Origin: Demequina litorisediminis
Lineage (GTDB): Bacteria; Actinomycetota; Actinomycetes; Actinomycetales; Demequinaceae
Direction: 5' to 3'
Length of the DNA: 64,000 nt
NCBI RefSeq assembly: GCF_030161615.1
Contig: NZ_BSUN01000001.1
Span: forward strand, 682,001 to 746,000
Every line of letters starts with the position of its first letter. Position 1 is the stretch's first letter. Made by a program: the position numbers and the translations under genes. A model generated the notes under the pieces. That model ran no database searches and was not told the DNA's origin. It saw only the letters and a list, made by a program, of their open reading frames with translations. This document shows positions 23,374 through 35,679 of the stretch, one piece after another.

Positions 23374-23612
23374 GCACCGAGGACGTCTCCGAGGTCGCGA
23401 CTGGCCTGCGTGTGGTGCGCGGGACGCCCGACGCGGAGGAACTCGCAGCCTTGGTGGCGGGCATGGTGGCGGTCGCGGCGGCGGGCGAGCCCGACGAGGC
23501 GCCCGGGTCGCCCACCTCTGCATGGATGGACCGCACCCGCACGCTACGCGGCTCGCACCGCGTTCTGCCCCTTGGCAGGGGTGGCACGGCGTGGAGGCAT
23601 TCGCTCCGGTGA
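23370..23612 (+). CDS. accE: acyl-CoA carboxylase epsilon subunit
   Basis: 80 aa from a GTG that overlaps the preceding stop. Actinobacterial AccE proteins are short, with a core of the form RVVRGxPxxEELAAL; here [20 protein letters not shown], followed by a basic tail containing [12 protein letters not shown]. It stabilises and activates the alpha-beta carboxylase complex. Strict adjacency to the beta-subunit gene supports the call. Confidence 0.85.
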   Translation: MSTEDVSEVATGLRVVRGTPDAEELAALVAGMVAVAAAGEPDEAPGSPTSAWMDRTRTLRGSHRVLPLGRGGTAWRHSLR

Positions 23613-24230
23613 GTGCCGCGCGGGCGACTCTTTCCCTCGGCGCGGTACTCGGCGCCTCGCTGATCGCGCCACAGGTCTATGCGCGGCTCACCGCGCTGGG
23701 GGCACTGCACCCCGCGGCGACGGGCGGCTTTCGGCCGGCCGATGCCGCACTCGTGTTGGGTGCGCGGGTGTGGGAGGACGGACGCCCCAGTCTGTTCTTG
23801 CGTCAGCGCGTCGAGGCGGGAGTCGCCCTTTACGAGCGCGGGGTGGTGGCGCGGCTCGTGATGACGGGCGCGGGCCACAACCGCGAGGGCCTGGACGAGA
23901 CCGAGGCGATGGTGCGCACCGCGCTCGAGCCTCGGCGTGCCTGCCGCCGATATCGACCGTGACCCACGCGGCCACGACACCAGGGCATCGGCCCTCAATG
24001 CCCGTGACAACCTGGGCCTTGCGAGCGTCGTGGTCTGTTCGCAGGAGTTCCATCTGCCGCGTGCAATGTGGTTGTGCCGGTCCGTCGGCCTCGCGGTGCA
24101 GGGCGCCTTTCCCGAGGTGCTGGCGCGGCCGCACACCTTCATCGGCTATGGCCGTGAGGTGCCCGCGACGTGGAAGGCCGCGCTCGAGATCGGGCGCGAC
24201 GCGCTGCCGGGCAGCGACGCCGCGCCCTGA
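23609..24230 (+). CDS. DUF218/YdcF-SanA-like membrane protein (one frameshift)
   Basis: 206 aa after removing one base near 23929. The GTG start overlaps the AccE stop (GTGA). N-terminal hydrophobic segment (LSLGAVLGASLIAPQVY), then the DUF218 motifs ADAALVLGARVWEDGRPS, RLVMTGAGHNREG, ETEAMVRTALELGVPAADI and VVVCSQEFHLPRAMWLCR. Family members include SanA/YdcF, linked with envelope barrier function; the reaction is unknown. Translational coupling to accE may be fortuitous. Confidence 0.8.
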
Positions 24231-24237
24231 TCGAGAG

Positions 24238-24597
24238 TTAGGCCCAGGCGAGGAAGCCGAGCACGGCGACGGCGATCGAGACGACCATCAGCACCAGCGC
24301 GGGCGGGAACGGCTCGCTGTGGCGCACGTGGTCCGCGACCGCGATCAGCATGGTGACGGCGAGGCCGACGGCCGCCACCGGCGCGAGAATGACGGCGATG
24401 CCGGTCAGCGGGGGCAGAATGAGGCCCAGGGCGCCGACGACCTCGACGGCGCCGATGAAGCGCTCGGTGCCGAGCGAGCGGCGCTCGGGAAGGACGGAGG
24501 CACGCGCCTTCTCTTCCGACTGGACGAGCTTGCTCGCACCGGCGGCGAGGAAGACGAGGGCAAGGATCGCGGCGACGATCCAGTAGGCGATAGTCAC
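24238..24597 (-). CDS. DoxX-family membrane protein
   Basis: Start taken as GTG 24597 because AAGGAG sits six bases upstream; a TTG at 24624 is possible. About 119 aa with four transmembrane helices (IAYWIVAAILALVFLAAGAS, FIGAVEVVGALGLILPPL, ALVLMVVSIAVAVLGFLAWA). DoxX-like proteins are membrane subunits with roles in quinone or redox stress. Divergent from a MarR gene with a 13-bp inverted repeat between them, which suggests direct repression. Confidence 0.8.
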   Translation of the reverse strand: MTIAYWIVAAILALVFLAAGASKLVQSEEKARASVLPERRSLGTERFIGAVEVVGALGLILPPLTGIAVILAPVAAVGLAVTMLIAVADHVRHSEPFPPALVLMVVSIAVAVLGFLAWA

Positions 24598-24611
24598 AAC
24601 GGACTCCTTCA

Positions 24612-24677
24612 CTTGACGGTTCAATCATTGTCGATTCAACTTAGGCGACAGTAGTGGTCTTTCGTTGAACCGTCAAG
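24612..24677. promoter_or_regulatory. 13-bp inverted repeat operator between doxX-like and marR genes
   Basis: CTTGACGGTTCAA (24612-24624) and its exact reverse complement TTGAACCGTCAAG (24665-24677), 40 bp apart, flank the divergent promoters. One arm lies next to each gene start. Confidence 0.6.
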
Positions 24678-24695
24678 CGAGGTATCCTGAGCCCC

Positions 24696-25199
24696 ATGAC
24701 TGTCGAGGCCACCCGCACGCTGAGCACCCAGGACGAACTCCTGTGGCGCCGGTTTTCGGCCATGCTGACGACCGTCCCCGCCGCGCTCGACGAGCGACTG
24801 CGCGCCCTGACGGGCCTGAACCACTTCCAGTTCACGATCCTGTCGACCCTCGACGCGCACCCCGACGGCACGCTGCAGGCTCGCCGAGGTGGCGAAGGCC
24901 GCCGACTCGTCGCTGTCGCGCCTGTCCCACACCATCAGCAAGCCTTGAGGCGGAAGGATTGGTGGCGCGCAAAGCGTGCGAGCACGACCGTCGCGCCAAC
25001 TGGGCCGTGCTGACGGACGAGGGCGTGCGCGTGGTCGGCGAGGCCCGCGACGCATATGACCTCATCAAGCGCGAGGCGTTGCTCGACCGCGTTCCCGAGC
25101 ACCTTCGCAGCGAACTCGCGGAGTTGTTCACACAGCCTGCTACCAGGCGCCGTTGCCCAGCAGTGCGCCTCCATGGACTCGGACCTGACCCAGGCCTGA
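24696..25199 (+). CDS. MarR-family regulator (three frameshifts)
   Basis: 166 aa after removing bases near 24881, 24941 and 25137. Winged helix-turn-helix with LNHFQFTILSTLDAHPDG, LAEVAKAADSSLSRLSHTIS as the recognition region and GLVARKACEHDRRANWAVLT as the wing (DxR signature as EHDRR). Dimerisation helices at both ends. Likely controls itself and the divergent DoxX-like gene via the 24612-24677 repeat. Confidence 0.85.
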
Positions 25200-25275
25200 C
25201 TCCGGCGGCGACCGGTAACGATCGCCGCACCACCGCCTCGCCGCACCACCGCCTCGCCGCACCTAGGATGAACCG

Positions 25276-26420
25276 GTGCTTCGACTCCTCATTGCGATCG
25301 GCCTTGGCATTCTCGTCGGCGGCGGCGTCGTCATGGTGGTCGGTCCACCAGGGGCGGGTGTCTGGGCGTTGCCGGTCGGCCTCACGCTCACCATCGTCGC
25401 GAGCGTGCTCGTCTCGATCGGACGCTCGACGAGGGGGATGGCCGGCCCTACCGAGGCACAACTTGCCGAGGCGATCGCCGCAGGGCGCATCGGCCTCGCG
25501 AGAGTCGATGCGGTGCGCGAGACCGGCCTGCGGATCAACGAGCAGCCGGTGTGCGACCTCGACATCACGGTGGCGACCCTGACGGACTCCCCGTTCGCCA
25601 CCACCACGCGACGACTCCTCACCACGGTGGAGGTGCCGCGCTTCCAACCCGGGACCGAGCATCGCGTCGCCCTGTCACCCAGCGGCGGTGTCGCACTGAG
25701 CGATGCCATTCCCGCCGACGTCGATGGACTGCGACTGCCCGCGCCGGGCGACGCGCCTCGCCGTGACCTCGAGGACGGCGCCACCACAGGATTCGGTCCG
25801 CGTCCACTGCTCGGGATCGGGCGTGGGGGACGCCCCTGGCGCGCCCTGCTCTACGTCGTAGCCTTCGCCGCCGCGGCCATCCTCGTGGTCCTGCCCTACC
25901 GCCCGGCACTTGAGCAGACGCTCGACGCGATCCCGGAAGGACGCCTGCATGCCGACCTCCGCAAGCCCGCATCGCTTGCCACGGCGCTCGACTCCCTCGT
26001 CGCTGCGATCGGCCACGACACGGTGAGTTCGGTGGTGGTCATGGACGACATGGTCATCGTCGAGGCCCCCTCACTCCCGGCGAGGTCGCCACCGACTCCT
26101 GGATGTACAGGCGTGGCGAGGTCAGCGGGGATGGCGCCGCCATCATCCAGCCCGACGTCGCGGAGGAACAGTTCGGCCTCGAGGACGTCGCGTGGGACAC
26201 GCTCGCGTCCGCGGCCGAGGCCGCCGCCGCGGAGGCGGGCCTGGAAGGCATGGGCGACGCCACGTTCTCCGTGCACCGCACCTCTGACGGCGACATCGAC
26301 TCCGAGACCTTTGCCCAACCCGTGGGCCCGGTGGAGGTCACGTTCAGCGTGGGAGACGACTACACGGACGCCTTCTACACCACCGCTGCGGACGGCACGG
26401 GCCTCACGCGCGTCGGCTGA
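25276..26420 (+). CDS. membrane protein of unknown function (one indel)
   Basis: 381 aa after restoring one C near 26072 (GAPLTPGEVATDSW-type continuation). Two N-terminal transmembrane helices (LLIAIGLGILVGGGVVMVV, GVWALPVGLTLTIVASVLV), a cytosolic or external beta domain, a third helix (ALLYVVAFAAAAILVVLPY) and a C-terminal domain ending FSVGDDYTDAFYTTAADGTG. No family recognised. It stands alone between two MarR genes; the GTG start is the longest plausible. Confidence 0.65.
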
Positions 26421-26444
26421 CGCAGCGGCCCTCCCGCCGCCTCA

Positions 26445-26887
26445 TCAGGCGTCGAGGCCACCACCCGCGGCCACAATCGTCGCCATAATCGCTGCAAGCC
26501 TGCTCGATCTGCTCGTCGCTCAGGACGTCGAGGTGCGACACGAAGCCGCGCTCGGCTTCAGCCACGGCCTCGTTGACCAGGCTCCACCCCGGCGTCCGTC
26601 AGCGACAGGAGCCGCACACGGCCGTCATCGGGCGAGGAGTGACGACTCACCCAGCCACGGTCGACGACCCTCTGGACCACGCCGGAGGCAATGTTGGGCT
26701 TCACGCCGAGCGCGTCAGCCGCCTCCGCCGTGGGGACGCCCTCGCTGCCGTGAAGGAACACGAGCAGGTGGAACTGCGCGGGCGTCAGCCCCTCGTACGC
26801 CATCGTGCGCGAGTGGTAACGCATGGACGTGCGCATGAGTTGATGCTGGAGCCCCAGCACCTCGGCGATCCTCTCCTCGCGGTTCAT
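26445..26887 (-). CDS. MarR-family regulator of a drug exporter (two frameshifts)
   Basis: 146 aa after removing bases near 26581 and 26511. MarR fold: LTPAQFHLLVFLHGSEG, TAEAADALGVKPNIASGVVQ as recognition helix region and the wing SRHSSPDDGRVRLLSLTDAG with the DxR signature. Divergent from an MFS exporter with an 18-bp imperfect palindrome between the starts, the usual arrangement for substrate-responsive repression. Confidence 0.88.
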
Positions 26888-26939
26888 CGCTTGCTCCTTC
26901 GTCGGCTCGGGGGCCGTGTGTCCCGCCGCCTCGAGAATT

Positions 26940-26981
26940 AATTCGCTTCACGCGAACTTGATTGTTCGCGTCACGTGAATT
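26940..26981. promoter_or_regulatory. 18-bp imperfect inverted repeat, MarR operator candidate
   Basis: AATTCGCTTCACGCGAAC (26940-26957) and GTTCGCGTCACGTGAATT (26964-26981) match at 15 of 18 positions across a 6-bp centre, and are AT-rich against the local background. Located between marR and MFS starts. Confidence 0.6.
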
Positions 26982-27040
26982 ATCGTAACCGATATCCCGC
27001 TGACGGGATCATCCCCTTCCCCCGTTCTCAGGAGACACCT

Positions 27041-28688
27041 GTGTCTACGTCAACCGACGCGACGCACGCGAACCTCGAGGAGGCCCTCTCCGAGGGCATC
27101 TCCGAGTCGACGTACCGCCGCCGCTGGGCCATCCTCGCCACCCTCTGCCTCGGCCTCATGACCGCGATGATCGCGAACATGAGCCTCAACCTGGCCCTGC
27201 CGGAACTGGCCGTCGAGTTCTCGATGACACAGGCTCCAGGCTCACCTGGGTGGTGGAGGCCTTCACCCTGGTCTTCGCGGCGCTGCTGTTCATCGCCGCC
27301 GCCATTGCCGACCGCTACGGACGCAAGCGCGTCATGATGGTCGGCCTCGTCATCTTCGCCCTAGCCTCGGCGTACGCGCCGTTCTTCGCGACCACCGCGG
27401 GAGAACTCATCGCGTCGCGCGCCATCATGGGCATCGGCGGCGCGCTCGTCATGCCCACCACGCTGTCGCTCGTCAACGTGGTGTTCCCCTCGAAGGAGCG
27501 CCCCAAGGCCATCGCCATCTGGGCAGCCGTGTCCGGCGTGGGCATGATGCTCGGCTCGGTCCTCACCGGCCTCCTGCTGCACTTCTTCGACTGGCACTCG
27601 GCGTTCCTCCTGGGCGCCGCGTTCGGCCTGATCGCCATCCCCATCACGGCACGCATCGTCCCCGAATCAGTGGACGAGAAGGCGACCCCCGTCGACTGGA
27701 TCGGCGGACTGTTCGTCACGCTCGCCCTCGCAGGCATCGTGTACACGATCATGGAGGCCCCGTCGCACGGCTGGGAGACCCTCGCGGTCGTCGCCGCCGC
27801 CGTGGGTGCGCTCGCGCTGGCCGCATTCATCTGGTGGGAGAACAGGGTCGAGCACCCCATGCTTGACCTCAGCCTGTTCAAGCGCCGCCGCTTCACCCTG
27901 TCGGTCGTTTCGGTCACCCTCACGTTCTTCGCGATGATCGGCGCCTTCTACTCGATGACCCAGATCTTCCAGGGTCATGGGGTACGACGAGCTCACCTCG
28001 GCCGTCGCGATGATCCCGCCGATGCTGCCCATGATGATCCTTGGCCCGCTGGTGCCGCGCATCGTCGCCAAGGTCGGGACGCGCTGGACAGTGGTGCCTG
28101 GCCTCGCGATCATCGCCGTGGGCTTCCTCCTCATGACGACGTGGCCCACCGTGCCGTCCTACTGGGACTTCTTCATCGCGATGTCGATCATCACCGCGGG
28201 TATGGCGTTGGTCATGACCCCGGCGACCAACATGCTCATGTCCTCGGTGCCGCGCAACCGCTCCGGCATGGGCTCTGCCATGAACGACACCACCCGCGAG
28301 CCTGGGCGCGTCGCTCGGCATCGCCCTGCTGGGCTCGCTCATCGCCAACCAGTACACCGAGGGTGTGGCCGATGCTGCGGCATCGCTTCCCGCCGATGCC
28401 GGCACCGCGTTGTCCGACTCGCTCGCGGGAGCCATGGCGGTGTCCGAGCAGATGACCGCGACCGGCGGCGACGCAGCGTCGCTTGCGGCTCAGATCGCCG
28501 AGGTCGCCCAAACCGCGTTTATGGACGCGAGCCAGCACGCGATGCTGATCTCGGCCATCATCGCGGGCGTGACGGCGGCCCTCATGCTGCTGACGCTGCC
28601 CAAGGGCGACAAGGCACTGTCCGCCGAACCCGGCCTCACCCTTGAGGAGACCGAGGCGGCACACGTGGAGGCCGACGCCACCCGCTGA
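27041..28688 (+). CDS. MFS drug exporter, DHA2 (14-TM) type (four frameshifts)
   Basis: 547 aa after removing bases near 27233, 27241, 27977 and 28298. GTG start with AGGAGA upstream. Fourteen-helix topology; motif A between TM2 and TM3 (IADRYGRKRVMMVG), motif C-like GALVMPTTLSLV and the QLQLTWVVEAFTLVFAALL segment typical of DHA2/EmrB transporters. Proton-driven export of toxic compounds; probable target of the divergent MarR. A 60-bp palindromic repeat starts eight bases after its stop. Confidence 0.88.
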
Positions 28689-28695
28689 CGACCCG

Positions 28696-28755
28696 GTCAA
28701 ATGGATCCATTTGGTTCGCCTCAGGCCTTAAACGAGCCAAATGGATCCATTTGAC
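28696..28755. repeat. 60-bp double-palindrome intergenic repeat, copy 1
   Basis: Left arm GTCAAATGGATCCATTTGG (28696-28714), 22-bp centre, right arm 28737-28755 the exact reverse complement. Each arm contains the 16-bp palindrome CAAATGGATCCATTTG. A second copy is at 46881-46940. Follows the MFS gene, so it may act as a terminator. Confidence 0.85.
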
Positions 28756-28845
28756 GCGTCTAAGAAACCGTCAGCAGTGTCGGTTTTGGTGGTAGCGTTC
28801 CCTCACCGCGCGAGCGCGCGGCGAGACACCGCAAGGAGCCGCTCA

Positions 28846-29844
28846 ATGGAGAGCACCACCAAGAACCGTCAGCCGCTCGACGTGCTGCGCACCCTCGTCG
28901 GCCGGGCATACGGCGACGCCGCCATTCCCGCGGGAGACGACTTCGCCGAGGAGCTCACCGACGGCTGGTTCAACGTCATTTACCGCATCACGCTCGCCGA
29001 CGGCAGGCCCGTCATCCTCAAGATCGCGCCGCCCGCCGACGTCCAGGTCCTCACCCGCGAGGTGGGCATGATGCGCGCGGAACTCGAGGCGATGCGCCTG
29101 GTCGCCACCCACACCGAGGTGCCGATCCCCCGCATCGACCACGTCGACCTCACCCACGAGGTCGTGGACGCCGATCTGTTCTTCATGGAGTGCATCGCGG
29201 GCCATAACCTCGGCTTCGCCGCCTCCGAGCACCTCAGCGCCGAGGAAATCTACGACGCAAATCGCCGGCTTGGCGCCCTCAACCGACAGATCACCGAGGT
29301 CGCTGGAGAGCGCTTTGGCGCGCTCGACGGCGAGGGCTTCGCCACCTGGCGCGACGCCTTCCTGGCGATGGTCGACGACACCCTTGCCGATGGCGTAGCC
29401 GTGGGCATCGATCTGGGTCACTCCCCCGAGGCTGTGCGCGCGGTCTTCGCTGCGCACGCGGACGCGCTCGACGACGTCACGGAGCCGCGGCTGACCGAGG
29501 TGGACCTATGGGACAAGAACTCGATGATCCGCGACGGCAAGATCGTCGCCATCCTCGACCACGAGCGCGCCATCTGGGGCGACCCCATCATGGAGGCGGG
29601 CTTCACCGGGCTGGACATCCCGATCTTCGGCGACCCCCAGGCGTTCATGGAGGGCTTTGGCCTCACCACGCTCACGCCGTCCGAGCGCACGCGCCGCCGC
29701 CTGTACTCGCTGTACCTGGCAGTCATCATGACGGTCGAGACCAAGTACCGCGGGCACACCACCACCGAGGTCTATGACATGGCTCGCGAGCAGATGGACC
29801 TCATCATGGCCGCCCTGCGCGCCGAGAGCCAGCCCGTCTCCTGA
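28846..29844 (+). CDS. APH-family phosphotransferase (aminoglycoside/homoserine-kinase-like)
   Basis: 332 aa, no frameshift. ATG 28846 follows AAGGAG. Protein-kinase-like fold: ADGRPVILKIAPP (ATP-binding Lys), MMRAELEAMRLV, then the catalytic loop LTEVDLWDKNSMI and the metal-binding ILDHERAIWGDP. The usual HGDLHxxN is changed: the His-Gly before the catalytic Asp is Glu-Val. The tail (KYRGHTTTEVYDMAREQM) is family-typical. Substrate unknown: antibiotic inactivation, or metabolic phosphorylation as in choline/homoserine kinases. Five bases before a MATE transporter gene in the same operon with a TetR gene. Confidence 0.8.
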   Translation: MESTTKNRQPLDVLRTLVGRAYGDAAIPAGDDFAEELTDGWFNVIYRITLADGRPVILKIAPPADVQVLTREVGMMRAELEAMRLVATHTEVPIPRIDHVDLTHEVVDADLFFMECIAGHNLGFAASEHLSAEEIYDANRRLGALNRQITEVAGERFGALDGEGFATWRDAFLAMVDDTLADGVAVGIDLGHSPEAVRAVFAAHADALDDVTEPRLTEVDLWDKNSMIRDGKIVAILDHERAIWGDPIMEAGFTGLDIPIFGDPQAFMEGFGLTTLTPSERTRRRLYSLYLAVIMTVETKYRGHTTTEVYDMAREQMDLIMAALRAESQPVS

Positions 29845-29848
29845 CACC

Positions 29849-31201
29849 GTGAGTGCCACCGTCCGCCCCGATCGCGCCGAGGACCTCGCGCACCGCCCGC
29901 TCGGGCGGCTCCTGTGGTGGTCCTGTTCGCAGACCACGCTCGGCGTCGGGGTGTACGGCATCTACGCCCTGACTAACGCCTGGTTCGTCTCGCGCGCGGT
30001 GGGCGAGACGGCGCTGGCCGCCGTGAACCTCGTGGCCCCGCTCCTGCTGCTCCTCGGGGCGGTCTCCACGACGGTGGGGGTGGGCGCGGCATCGGTCGTC
30101 GCGCGCAGCCTCGGGGCCCACGACACGGCGGGCGCCGCGCGCGCCACGGGCTCGGCTTTCACCGTGTTCTGGACCACGGCGCTGCTGACGACGGGCATCG
30201 GCCTCGCGTTCCTCGACCCCCTTCTGCGCCTGGTCGGCGCCACCGATGCGACGATGCCGTACGCCCGCCCATACGCGGCCGTGCTGCTCGCGGGAGCCGT
30301 GCTCTCGACGGGATTCTCCGCGGTGGTGCGGGCCGAGGGCCACGTGGGGTTCTCGACGGCGATCTGGGTGGCGGCCGTCGCCGTCCAGATCACCCTCGAT
30401 CCGCTCCTCATCTTTGGCTTCGACATGGGTGTTATCGGCGCTGCGCTGGGGACCGTGGGCGGACAGGCCGTCTCGGCGGCGATGGCGATGTGGTTCTTCT
30501 TCGCGCGCCGCGACCGGCCCTACCGGGTGACGGCGCGCGACCTGGTGCCGCATCCGGCGACCGTGGGCACCATTGCGCAGATCGGCTCGCCGTCGCTGCT
30601 CGCAGGCCTCGGCGCGACGCTCCTGGTGACGCTCGCCAACAGCGCTCTGGCGGCCGCGGGTGTGGCCGCGCTCGCCGCCTACGCGGTGAGCGAGCGCATG
30701 CGGACCTTTGCGGTCATGCCGCAGATCGGCATCACTCAGGGCATTCAACCCATCGTGAGTTACAACGCCGGCCGCGGCCTTCACGCGCGGGTGGGTCGCA
30801 CCCTGCGACTCAGCCTCGCCGCGACGCTCATCTACGGTGCCGTCGTGGCGGTCGTGCTGGCCCTCGCGGCCCGGCCCGTGGTGGGGCTGTTCGTCGCGGC
30901 CCCCTCCACAGCCGCCATGACGGCCGATGCCCTCAGGGTCATCCTCATCGGCGTCGCCGTCGCGGGCGTCCCACCCCTGGTGGCGGCGTACTTCCAGTCC
31001 CTGGGGCGCCCCGGTCCGTCGTACGTGATCTCCGTGGGCACCCTGCTGGCTCTCAAGGTGCCGCTCGTCGTGGTACTCGGCGGGCTCGGCGCAACGGGGG
31101 TGTGGGTCGCCCTGGCTGCTGGCGAACTCCTCTCCGCCACGGCCGCCCTGGTGGTTCTCGTGGTGGCGACGCGGCGCATCGGGCAGGATCGTGTCCGATG
31201 A
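29849..31201 (+). CDS. MATE-family multidrug efflux protein
   Basis: 450 aa, twelve transmembrane helices in two pseudo-repeats (for example LVAPLLLLLGAVSTTVGVGA and PSLLAGLGATLLVTLANSAL), with the conserved GIQPIVSYNAGRG segment of the second half. Expected Na+- or H+-coupled drug export. GTG start four bases after the phosphotransferase stop; its own stop overlaps the TetR start (ATGA). No frameshift over 1.35 kb. Confidence 0.9.
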   Translation: MSATVRPDRAEDLAHRPLGRLLWWSCSQTTLGVGVYGIYALTNAWFVSRAVGETALAAVNLVAPLLLLLGAVSTTVGVGAASVVARSLGAHDTAGAARATGSAFTVFWTTALLTTGIGLAFLDPLLRLVGATDATMPYARPYAAVLLAGAVLSTGFSAVVRAEGHVGFSTAIWVAAVAVQITLDPLLIFGFDMGVIGAALGTVGGQAVSAAMAMWFFFARRDRPYRVTARDLVPHPATVGTIAQIGSPSLLAGLGATLLVTLANSALAAAGVAALAAYAVSERMRTFAVMPQIGITQGIQPIVSYNAGRGLHARVGRTLRLSLAATLIYGAVVAVVLALAARPVVGLFVAAPSTAAMTADALRVILIGVAVAGVPPLVAAYFQSLGRPGPSYVISVGTLLALKVPLVVVLGGLGATGVWVALAAGELLSATAALVVLVVATRRIGQDRVR

Positions 31202-31822
31202 CTGAACTTGCTTCCACCACGCGTGGCACCTACCCCAAGGGCGTGCGGCGCCGCGCGCAAATCGTCTCCGCGGCGCTGGAGGCCTTCGCCACCTCGGGCT
31301 TCGAGGGCGCGAGCATGGTGAGCATCGCCGAGGCGTGCGGGGTATCCCGCGCGGGGCTCCTTCACCACTTCCCGTCCAAGGATGTCCTGCTCATCGCGGT
31401 CCTCGAGGAGCGAGACCGGCTCAACGGGGAACGCTTCTTCGAGGGAGTGCGCCGCGATCAGGATGGAGCCGAGTACCTGCGTCGTCTGCTCGCGGTCCTC
31501 GAACACAACGCAACGCAGCGCGAGGTCATCGCGCTCTTCGCGCGGCTGTCCACTGAGGCGATCGTGCCGACGCATCCCGCGCACGCGTACTTCGTGGAGC
31601 GCTACGCGTGGCTTCGTGGCCATCTCGCACAGGCCTTCGGGGACCTCGAACGCCGGGGCATGGTGCACGCCGACGTCGACGTCACACACCTGCCCGCGGA
31701 GGCTCACGGCGCTCATGGAGGGCCTGCAGATTCAGTGGCTCATCGACCCCGCCTCGGTGGACATCCCCGCACGTGTGCGCACCCGGCTCGACGAACTCCT
31801 GACGGTCTCGCTCTGGGACTAG
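31198..31822 (+). CDS. TetR-family regulator (one frameshift)
   Basis: 207 aa after removing a base near 31700. N-terminal HTH: RRAQIVSAALEAFATSGFEG, MVSIAEACGVSRAGLLHHFP, SKDVLLIAVLEERD. The C-terminal ligand domain includes EVIALFARLSTEAI and ends LDELLTVSLWD. Co-transcribed with the MATE and phosphotransferase genes, which it probably regulates. Confidence 0.9.
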
Positions 31823-31829
31823 TCCGGCC

Positions 31830-32936
31830 TCAGGGCGCGAACGTCGCCGCAAGCCGCTGTCCGGCGGCCCGCGCCCACCGCAGCGTCTCGCACATGGCCG
31901 CCTCAGCCCCTCCCGCAAGGTCGGTCAGCGATACCGCCGCGGCGAGATCACCGGTGTCCGCGTCGATGCGTCCGGCCACGAGAGCGACGGGTATCCCCAC
32001 GGTGGCTGCGCGGCGCCGCACCTCGGAGACCACCTTGCCTACGTCGGACTGACCGTCGTACGCACCCTCCCCCGTAATGACCAGGTCCGCGCCCGCGAGC
32101 GCGGTCTCCAGGCCGATGGCATGGGCCACGGCCGCGGACCCCGAGCCGAGCGTGGCGCCCCAGACGGCGAGGCCGTAGCCCGTACCGCCCGCGGCGCCCG
32201 CTCCCGGCAGGCCAGGCTCGACGGGCCGTCCCGCGTCGCGGCAGGCCTGGGCGAGGCGTGCGAGTCCGGCATCGAGCACGCGCACCTGCTGCGGGCTGGC
32301 GCCCTTTTGCGGGCCGAATACCGCCGCGGCGCCCCCATCTCCCAGGAGGGGGCTCGTCACATCGGACAGCACGCTCGCCCCGCCTGGCGGCAGCGGCCTG
32401 AGACCGGCGAAGTCGGCGCGAGCGAGGTCACCGAGCCCACGTCCGCCACGGGCGATGACCGCGCCGTCGGCGCCCAGAAAACGCGCCCCGAGCGCCGCCA
32501 GCGCTCCGGTGCCGCCGTCGGTTGAGCAGGACGACCCGATCGCGACCAGCAGCGAGTCGACCCCCGCATCCAGCGCGGCGGCAATCGCCTGCCCGAACCC
32601 CACGGTGTGGGCGTCCAGCGGCGCCAACCGCTCCACCAGCGTGATCCCGGACGTCGACGCGAGTTCCACCACCCCCACCGTGCCGCGGTCGCCGGGCAGA
32701 GCAAGCCACTCGGCCTCGACCTTCCGACCGTCCGGCCCGGTGACGGCCACTGGCGTGCGCACCGCTCCAGGCGCCTGAGCCAAGGCCTCGAGGGTGCCCT
32801 CGCCACCATCGGCCATTGGCAGGATGACCGCCTCGTCGCTGGGGCGCACGTCAGCCCAGCCGGACGCGATCGCGTGTGCGACCGTGCCAGCCTCGGCGGT
32901 GCCCTTGAACGAGTCGGGGGCGAGGACGATCCTCAT
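31830..32936 (-). CDS. glycerate 2-kinase, GlxK/GarK type
   Basis: 368 aa, no frameshift. Family motifs: MRIVLAPDSFKGTAEAG at the N-terminus, VILPMADGGEGTLEAL, VAIGSSCSTDGGTGALAALG, FGPQKGASPQQV and DLVITGEGAYDGQSDVGKVV. Phosphorylates D-glycerate for entry into lower glycolysis. It starts two bases after the GH42 stop, so it is the last gene of that operon; the glycerate source in this pathway is not obvious. Confidence 0.92.
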   Translation of the reverse strand: MRIVLAPDSFKGTAEAGTVAHAIASGWADVRPSDEAVILPMADGGEGTLEALAQAPGAVRTPVAVTGPDGRKVEAEWLALPGDRGTVGVVELASTSGITLVERLAPLDAHTVGFGQAIAAALDAGVDSLLVAIGSSCSTDGGTGALAALGARFLGADGAVIARGGRGLGDLARADFAGLRPLPPGGASVLSDVTSPLLGDGGAAAVFGPQKGASPQQVRVLDAGLARLAQACRDAGRPVEPGLPGAGAAGGTGYGLAVWGATLGSGSAAVAHAIGLETALAGADLVITGEGAYDGQSDVGKVVSEVRRRAATVGIPVALVAGRIDADTGDLAAAVSLTDLAGGAEAAMCETLRWARAAGQRLAATFAP

Positions 32937-32937
32937 G

Positions 32938-35678
<2,741 letters not shown>

Positions 35679-35679
35679 G

